Origin: JANOQP01 sp044227705
Lineage (GTDB): Bacteria; Bacteroidota; Bacteroidia; Chitinophagales; Saprospiraceae
Assembly (NCBI GenBank): GCA_044227705.1
Contig: JBGAWE010000089.1
Location: 1-16,438 of the forward strand
Direction: 5' to 3'
DNA length: 16,438 nt
Part shown: positions 12,305 to 16,438 of the stretch, piece by piece
How the letters are laid out: the number at the start of each line of letters is the position of its first letter
Numbering within the stretch: the stretch's first letter is position 1
Translations under genes and position numbers: made by a program
The notes under the pieces: generated by a model
What the model saw: only the letters and a program-made list of their open reading frames with translations
Database searches by the model: none
What the model was told of the DNA's origin: nothing

Positions 12305-14701
12305 TCAAAACTTGCCGTCGAGCCGCGCCGTGTAGTTGCGCGGCGAGTCGAGCTGGCCGGGCCGCACGGCGTATTCCTCGTTCAAAAGGTTGTCGCACAG
12401 GAGCGTCAGTTTCAACGCATTTGTCAGGCGAAAAGCGAGCCGGGCGCCGAAGACCTCATAGCCTTTGTTGTGCTCCTTTCGGAAGGCCCCGCCGCCGGGG
12501 ATGACGATTTCGAAGACCTTGTCGACAGCCTCCATGTTGGAGTTGTAGTTTAGGTAGGCCCCGACCGTCAGGCGCTTCCACTCGGTCTCCGCGTCGCACT
12601 TGACGGTGTGGCGGAAGCGGTATTTCAAAACATTGTAGTTGACCGACGAGGAGTAGTCGATGTTGAGCGTGTCGGCCGCGTTCCAGTCGCGGAACTTCGG
12701 GTCGATCTTCGTGTAGCCTGCCAGCAGGCTGGTCGGCAGGCCGAACAGTTTTCCCTGCCCGGCGACGCTGATTTCATAGCCTTTTATGCGCGTGTTGCCC
12801 ACGTTTTCCGATGCAAAGGCCAGCACGAACGGCGTCGTGTGGTGAAACTGCGGGTCGCAGAGCACAACCGGCTGCAGCGTGAACTCCATCATGTCGGTGT
12901 ACTCGCTCGTGAACCCGGTCACGTCGACGAAGCCGGACCAGTCGCTGATTTTGAAGCCCTGTTTGATGCCGATTTCGGCCGTCCAACCGGTTTCCGACTG
13001 AAGTTTCGTGTTCGGCAGGACCTGCGCCGCGCCAAAGTCGGTGGCGATGAACTTCTCGGCGATGGTCGGGAAGCGGTAGCCCTGCCCCCAGCTCGCCCGC
13101 AAATAGGTCGCCTCACCAACTCTGTAGTTGGCGCCGAGGCGGAAGACGGGCTTGCTTTCCGTCACTTTCCCGTTGGCTATGGTGTCGCGGAGGATGATGC
13201 AGGTGTCGATTTTGTTCGATTCGAGGACGACCGTGTTGAGGAACTCCGGGCTTTTCAAAATGAAGGTTTCGTATCGAACGCCGGCGGAAAGGTTGAGCCG
13301 GTTGCCCACCTTTTGGTCGAGCTGCAAATAGCCCGAATAATTGCGGCTCGTGTACTCGCGCCCGCCGTAGAGCTTGGCAGAGATTCGCGAAACGGACGAA
13401 ACCACGCCCGCTGTTGCCACAAGACCGATTGACTCGACGGCCCGCTGGAACTGGTACTCGCCATAAATGGTCTGCGACTTGTTCCCCCTACCCTGCCCGT
13501 TGTTGTTGTAGACATTGAAATAGCGGCCGAGGAGCTTGTGCCGGTTGCCGAGCCGGTCAGTGTAGTTTAAGGACGGGTCGATGGTGTAGCGCAGCCGCCC
13601 TTTCGAGCTGTTGGTCGAGCCGAGGCCGGGTTCGAGGATTTTGGTGCCGGTGTTGCCCGCCCATAGGAAGTAGGAGGCGCTCTTGCCGAAGTTGAAATTG
13701 GTGTTCAAACCCAAAACGAGGCGGTCGCTCACGCGATATTTAAAGTTGGGCGTGACGCGGCCGTATCGCTTGTAGCAATCGCGGCGAAAGGAGTTTTCAA
13801 AGTATCCGTAGCTGCCAAAAGCGACGTCGAGCTTCCCGAACTTTTGCCGGTGGGCGAAAGAAACGCCGGTCGAGAAAGGGACGTTGACCTTAAAGCTGTC
13901 TCCCTCGATATGGGTGTAGGAATCATCCTTCCCCCACCAGACGAACGACTCGTCATTGGGATGCCCGACGAAGCTGTAGAAAACGGAGGCGTTCGTCTCC
14001 GGCTTCGATTTGGCGTAAGCCGTCCGGATGTTGATGATTCCGTTCATCGCGGAGGAGCCGTAAAGAGCGGAGGCTGCGCCTTTCAAGACCTCGATTTGGC
14101 CGATGTTCTCAACGGCGACGTCGCCCCAGTTCGGGAAGCCCGCATCGGCTTGCAGGGCCGGCAAATCGTCGACCAGCAAAAGGACGCGGCTCCCTGCTCC
14201 GTAGCTAAAGCCTGATCCGCCCCGGATATTGGCTTGTCCGTCAATCATCGAGACGCCCGGCACTTTTTCGAGGACTCCATCTACGGAGGTCTGGTTGGTG
14301 CTCTCCAAAAGTTTCGGCTTGACAACTTCAAGGGAGACGGTCACCTCCCCGAGCGGCTTGTCATACTTACCGGCGGTGACGGTAGCCGTTTGAAGGATGT
14401 TCTCCGCTTCTCCAAGCGTCAGGTTCAGCAACCGTTTTTCGCCTGCGGCGAGACGGAGGACTTCCGTTTTCGGGTCAAACCCGGTGTAGGAATATTCGAG
14501 CCGGATTTCGCCAGGCGACAAGGTCAGTTGATACTTCCCTTCGAGGTCGGTGACGGTGCCGGTCTGGCCGCTGCGAACGGTAGCACCGATGAGCGGTTCG
14601 CCGGTCTTCGCGTCGTTGACGGTGCCGGAGAGCGTCGCGTTTTGCGCAGCTAAAAGGTTGACAATGAGGAGGTTGAAGAAAAAAAGGACGTGTTTTTTCA
14701 T
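12305..14701 (-). CDS. TonB-dependent outer-membrane receptor with N-terminal carboxypeptidase-like domain
   Basis: This 798-residue receptor starts with the signal peptide MKKHVLFFFNLLIVNLLAAQ. A carboxypeptidase D regulatory-like domain follows (about 21-97: LSGTVNDAKTGEPLIGATV...TDLEGKYQLTLSPG). A TonB-box-like stretch lies near 102-110 (ILQTATVTA). The plug domain (about 116-227) has GVLEKVPGVSMIDGQANIRGG-type motifs, VLLLVDDLP and IEVLKGAASALYGSSAMNGIINI. A beta-barrel of about 570 residues ends in LLNEEYAVRPGQLDSPRNYTARLDGKF with a terminal Phe. It imports a bulky substrate through the outer membrane, powered by TonB-ExbBD. It resembles the siderophore/cobalamin/colicin-receptor class more than SusC, and no SusD partner is nearby, so the substrate is unknown. 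The ORF is open up to 14923, but the signal peptide fixes 14701. Convergent with the Lnb-like gene. Confidence 0.93.
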   Translation of the reverse strand: MKKHVLFFFNLLIVNLLAAQNATLSGTVNDAKTGEPLIGATVRSGQTGTVTDLEGKYQLTLSPGEIRLEYSYTGFDPKTEVLRLAAGEKRLLNLTLGEAENILQTATVTAGKYDKPLGEVTVSLEVVKPKLLESTNQTSVDGVLEKVPGVSMIDGQANIRGGSGFSYGAGSRVLLLVDDLPALQADAGFPNWGDVAVENIGQIEVLKGAASALYGSSAMNGIINIRTAYAKSKPETNASVFYSFVGHPNDESFVWWGKDDSYTHIEGDSFKVNVPFSTGVSFAHRQKFGKLDVAFGSYGYFENSFRRDCYKRYGRVTPNFKYRVSDRLVLGLNTNFNFGKSASYFLWAGNTGTKILEPGLGSTNSSKGRLRYTIDPSLNYTDRLGNRHKLLGRYFNVYNNNGQGRGNKSQTIYGEYQFQRAVESIGLVATAGVVSSVSRISAKLYGGREYTSRNYSGYLQLDQKVGNRLNLSAGVRYETFILKSPEFLNTVVLESNKIDTCIILRDTIANGKVTESKPVFRLGANYRVGEATYLRASWGQGYRFPTIAEKFIATDFGAAQVLPNTKLQSETGWTAEIGIKQGFKISDWSGFVDVTGFTSEYTDMMEFTLQPVVLCDPQFHHTTPFVLAFASENVGNTRIKGYEISVAGQGKLFGLPTSLLAGYTKIDPKFRDWNAADTLNIDYSSSVNYNVLKYRFRHTVKCDAETEWKRLTVGAYLNYNSNMEAVDKVFEIVIPGGGAFRKEHNKGYEVFGARLAFRLTNALKLTLLCDNLLNEEYAVRPGQLDSPRNYTARLDGKF

Positions 14702-14929
14702 AAAATTGGAAAGCAGTTTTCGCCGGAAAGATATTTCGTTCGACAGTTGTTGCGTCCTGTCAACAACCTTTTGCCTGCTTGCGCGGATCTGCTCACAAAA
14801 GTCCTTGGAAACTTGATTGCGGAGGTCTTTAAGCCGATGCGGCTGTCGCTTGCGAAGTCGCCGGACCCGGCGCCACTGTTGCGCAAATTGGCAGGCGTTC
14901 CGCGAACAACCACATTTCCACACAACTTT
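14702..14929. other. 228-bp non-coding leader upstream of the TonB receptor gene
   Basis: I see no gene here. On the minus strand, TATCTTTC (14726-14733) resembles the Bacteroidota -7 box with one mismatch and lies 24 bases before the receptor ATG, but no -33 box is at a suitable distance. Overlapping inverted repeats occur at 14742-14767. I looked for a cobalamin riboswitch and did not find its conserved box. Confidence 0.4.
14742..14767 (-). repeat. Two interleaved short inverted repeats in the TonB receptor leader
   Basis: GACAG (14742-14746) pairs with CTGTC (14757-14761), and TTGTT (from 14747) pairs with AACAA (14762-14766). The arms interleave in the order a-b-a'-b', which is the layout of an H-type pseudoknot or of two overlapping operator half-site pairs. 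Arms are only 5-6 bases long, so chance is possible. Confidence 0.35.
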
Positions 14930-15607
14930 TCAAGCAGGGGTGTTTTCCGTCAGTGGAGCGAGCTTGCAGCTCACTGTCCAGTAATGCTTAAGGTCCACAA
15001 AGTTGATGTCAGTGGCAATGCTTGATAGTTTTTGAACCAAAAAGTCTTTGGTGGGATAGTTTTTCGGCACCAAGTGAAGGGTGCCGTTTTCAAGTTGCCT
15101 TGTTTGGTAAGTGTTTCCGTGTTCGTCTGTTTTCGAGATGTTTTTGGTCACGTGGTGGGTTCCTTCAACCATGTTGCTGTCGATGAACACGATTGTTCCT
15201 CCCGGGCAAAGGAGGGATTTTACCTTTTCCAGAAACCTGTCGAGGTCTTGCAGCAAAATATGGCTCCAGATAAACCCGCCAAATACGCCTTCATATTTAT
15301 GGTCGGGCGAGAAACTGTACATATCGATGACGGCAAAAGTGACATTGTCGTTGAGATGCCTTTTCCGGGCGATGTCAATCATGCGTTCGTTGATGTCCGT
15401 TGCATAAACGGAGGTGGCCGTTTCAGCGATGCGCTCCGTCCAGTAACCCGTTCCACAAGCAAGTTCCAAAACGGACTTTTGGCGAAAAAGTGTTTGAAAG
15501 ATGGTTGCGGCTTCCAGCAAGTCATCTTGCTCCGCAGGGTTCAGATACACTTTGTCGTATTCATTAGCCCGGTCTCTATAATAGGACGCTAAATCTTGGT
15601 TCATCAT
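14930..15607 (-). CDS. Class I SAM-dependent methyltransferase, substrate unknown
   Basis: The 225-residue protein has the standard Rossmann methyltransferase signatures: motif I VLELACGTGYWTERIA (46-61), the acidic ribose-binding ATDINERMIDIARKR (69-83, Asp71), VTFAVIDMYSF (89-99) at motif II, and LLCPGGTIVFIDS (132-144) at motif III. The N-terminal YYRDRANEYDKVYLNP is usual for small-molecule methyltransferases of the Methyltransf_11/25 type. Nothing shows the substrate. It starts 4 bp after the stop of the hydrolase gene, so the two are almost certainly translated from one mRNA. Start codons at 15607 and 15604 are adjacent and cannot be told apart. GC content is about 50% in a sampled stretch, below the genes to the left. 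Confidence 0.88.
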   Translation of the reverse strand: MMNQDLASYYRDRANEYDKVYLNPAEQDDLLEAATIFQTLFRQKSVLELACGTGYWTERIAETATSVYATDINERMIDIARKRHLNDNVTFAVIDMYSFSPDHKYEGVFGGFIWSHILLQDLDRFLEKVKSLLCPGGTIVFIDSNMVEGTHHVTKNISKTDEHGNTYQTRQLENGTLHLVPKNYPTKDFLVQKLSSIATDINFVDLKHYWTVSCKLAPLTENTPA

Positions 15608-15611
15608 CAGT

Positions 15612-16376
15612 TCAGTTCACTTCGGTCAAAAATGCCATTATGTAATCTATTATTTCTTTGCGCTGCTCATTGCTGGCCGTATCGTCCATATTGTTATGAA
15701 TGGTGTTGGGCAACTTAATAATTGTCATTCCGTACTTTCTTTGTTCTTCGTCAGTAGGTAAAACTCCTTGGTCGGCTGATTGGTCGCTGGAACGCAATGA
15801 ATAAACTCTTGGACTAGTTGTTCTTGGCAGGGCCATTCGCCTGTTGTCCAACGTAATTATTTTGTGAACTATACCTGGATACTTTTGAGGAAACAGTGCC
15901 GACATATCTCCACCATTTGAGTGCCCGATTAAAGTAATGTGCCTAAAATCCAGTTCAGGGTTTGATTTTTTTAGTTCATTTATCACAAACATAATATTGT
16001 CGGCACCTCGTTCCCAAAATGGTCGCCTAACAATCTGCGGAACTCCTGTAGTTGGCATTAAACTGTCTGTGGGGAGTTCGTGTTGAATACTTACTACAAA
16101 ACACCCTTTTGAAGCTAAAAATTCTGTTAGGTAAGAATATTTAAGATAATCGCCGCCTCTATTTTGTCCGTAACCATGGCTTAAGATTACAATTCTTGAG
16201 ATGTCCGTTTGTGGCTTGTAAATCGCAACTGGGATTGCCCTATCTCTTGACTGGTCAAGCCAACTCAATGTGTATGATTCAAAAACACAAGTCTTATTAA
16301 TTGATGCTTTTCTGTTTGTCGAACAACTTACTAAAAGCAGAAAAGAATATAAAAGAAGACAGAGGTGTTTGTTCAT
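15612..16376 (-). CDS. Alpha/beta hydrolase lipoprotein
   Basis: The 254-residue protein has a lipoprotein signal (MNKHLCLLLYSFLLLVSCS, lipid Cys18). The alpha/beta-hydrolase core follows: IVILSHGYGQNRGGD (62-76) as the oxyanion-hole strand, LIGHSNGGDMSALF (149-162) with nucleophile Ser153 in GxSxG, LRSSDQSADQGVLP (194-207) as the likely acid loop, and PNTIHNNMDD (223-232) with His227 completing the triad. It is likely an envelope-anchored esterase, lipase or peptidase; the substrate is unknown. The methyltransferase gene follows after 4 bp. The coding sequence is distinctly AT-rich (28% GC over 16081-16140, against 62% in a sample at 10081-10140), which suggests recent acquisition. The ATG at 16374-16376 is chosen for the signal peptide. 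Confidence 0.85.
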   Translation of the reverse strand: MNKHLCLLLYSFLLLVSCSTNRKASINKTCVFESYTLSWLDQSRDRAIPVAIYKPQTDISRIVILSHGYGQNRGGDYLKYSYLTEFLASKGCFVVSIQHELPTDSLMPTTGVPQIVRRPFWERGADNIMFVINELKKSNPELDFRHITLIGHSNGGDMSALFPQKYPGIVHKIITLDNRRMALPRTTSPRVYSLRSSDQSADQGVLPTDEEQRKYGMTIIKLPNTIHNNMDDTASNEQRKEIIDYIMAFLTEVN

Positions 16377-16392
16377 TAGACTTGTTGTGTTA

Positions 16393-16410
16393 TTGACAAT
16401 TGGTTATCAA
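16393..16410. promoter_or_regulatory. Imperfect palindrome upstream of the hydrolase-methyltransferase operon
   Basis: TTGACAATTGGTTATCAA lies 16 bases before the start of the hydrolase gene. Its outer TTGA/TCAA arms and part of the core are symmetric, as in a repressor operator. The 62 bases to the window edge are very AT-rich and should include the promoter, but no full TAnnTTTG box was found. Confidence 0.25.
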
Positions 16411-16438
16411 TGGGTAGCTTACAAAATAGAGTCAGATT

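Noticed and set aside
14702..14923. N-terminal extension of the TonB receptor to 14923
   Set aside because: The 74 extra residues are basic and unlike any receptor. They would put the signal peptide inside the protein.
14702..14929. Cobalamin riboswitch upstream of the TonB receptor
   Set aside because: Receptors of this class often have one, but the conserved B12-box sequence and core helices could not be found.

Overview
The window reads as chromosomal DNA of a GC-rich member of the Bacteroidota, most likely close to the Saprospiraceae. The evidence is two proteins with type IX secretion (T9SS) C-terminal sorting domains, a GIN/DUF2807 protein, a TonB-dependent receptor with an N-terminal carboxypeptidase-like domain, promoter boxes of the Bacteroidota type (TAnnTTTG) and a lack of Shine-Dalgarno sites. 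No rRNA, tRNA, CRISPR array, transposase or integrase was seen.

Region 1 (1-3572, minus strand) holds, in transcription order, a secreted Asp-box/T9SS protein, rsmD, folD and a subtilisin-like protease that runs off the left edge. Three of the four are broken by many small indels while their sequence stays recognisable, and the fourth (rsmD) may be affected at its end. The next 12.8 kb shows no such damage, so sequencing or assembly error is more likely than decay.

Region 2 (3630-5764) is a divergent pair. On the minus strand is a membrane-anchored McrB-like AAA+ protein whose ATP-binding motifs are degenerate. On the plus strand is a small lipoprotein of unknown function. Their promoters overlap in 89 bp.

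Region 3 (5818-9702, plus strand) holds a CotH-kinase/lamin-tail/T9SS surface protein, an EamA-type transporter 6 bp downstream, and a GIN-domain beta-helix protein.

Region 4 (9703-12304) starts with an intergenic hairpin of 23 paired positions. It continues with a two-gene unit: a truncated protein similar to the N-terminal domain of GH65 sugar phosphorylases, without the catalytic barrel, and a membrane protein with an Lnb-like (DUF4105) periplasmic domain. A perfect 17-bp inverted repeat closes the unit where it meets the TonB receptor gene head-on.

Region 5 (12305-14701, minus) is the TonB-dependent receptor. Region 6 (14930-16438, minus) is a lower-GC two-gene operon: an alpha/beta hydrolase lipoprotein followed by a SAM methyltransferase, possibly acquired horizontally.

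No known defence or biosynthetic system is complete here. The best candidates for undescribed biology are the pseudo-AAA+/lipoprotein pair and the GH65-like/Lnb-like pair.
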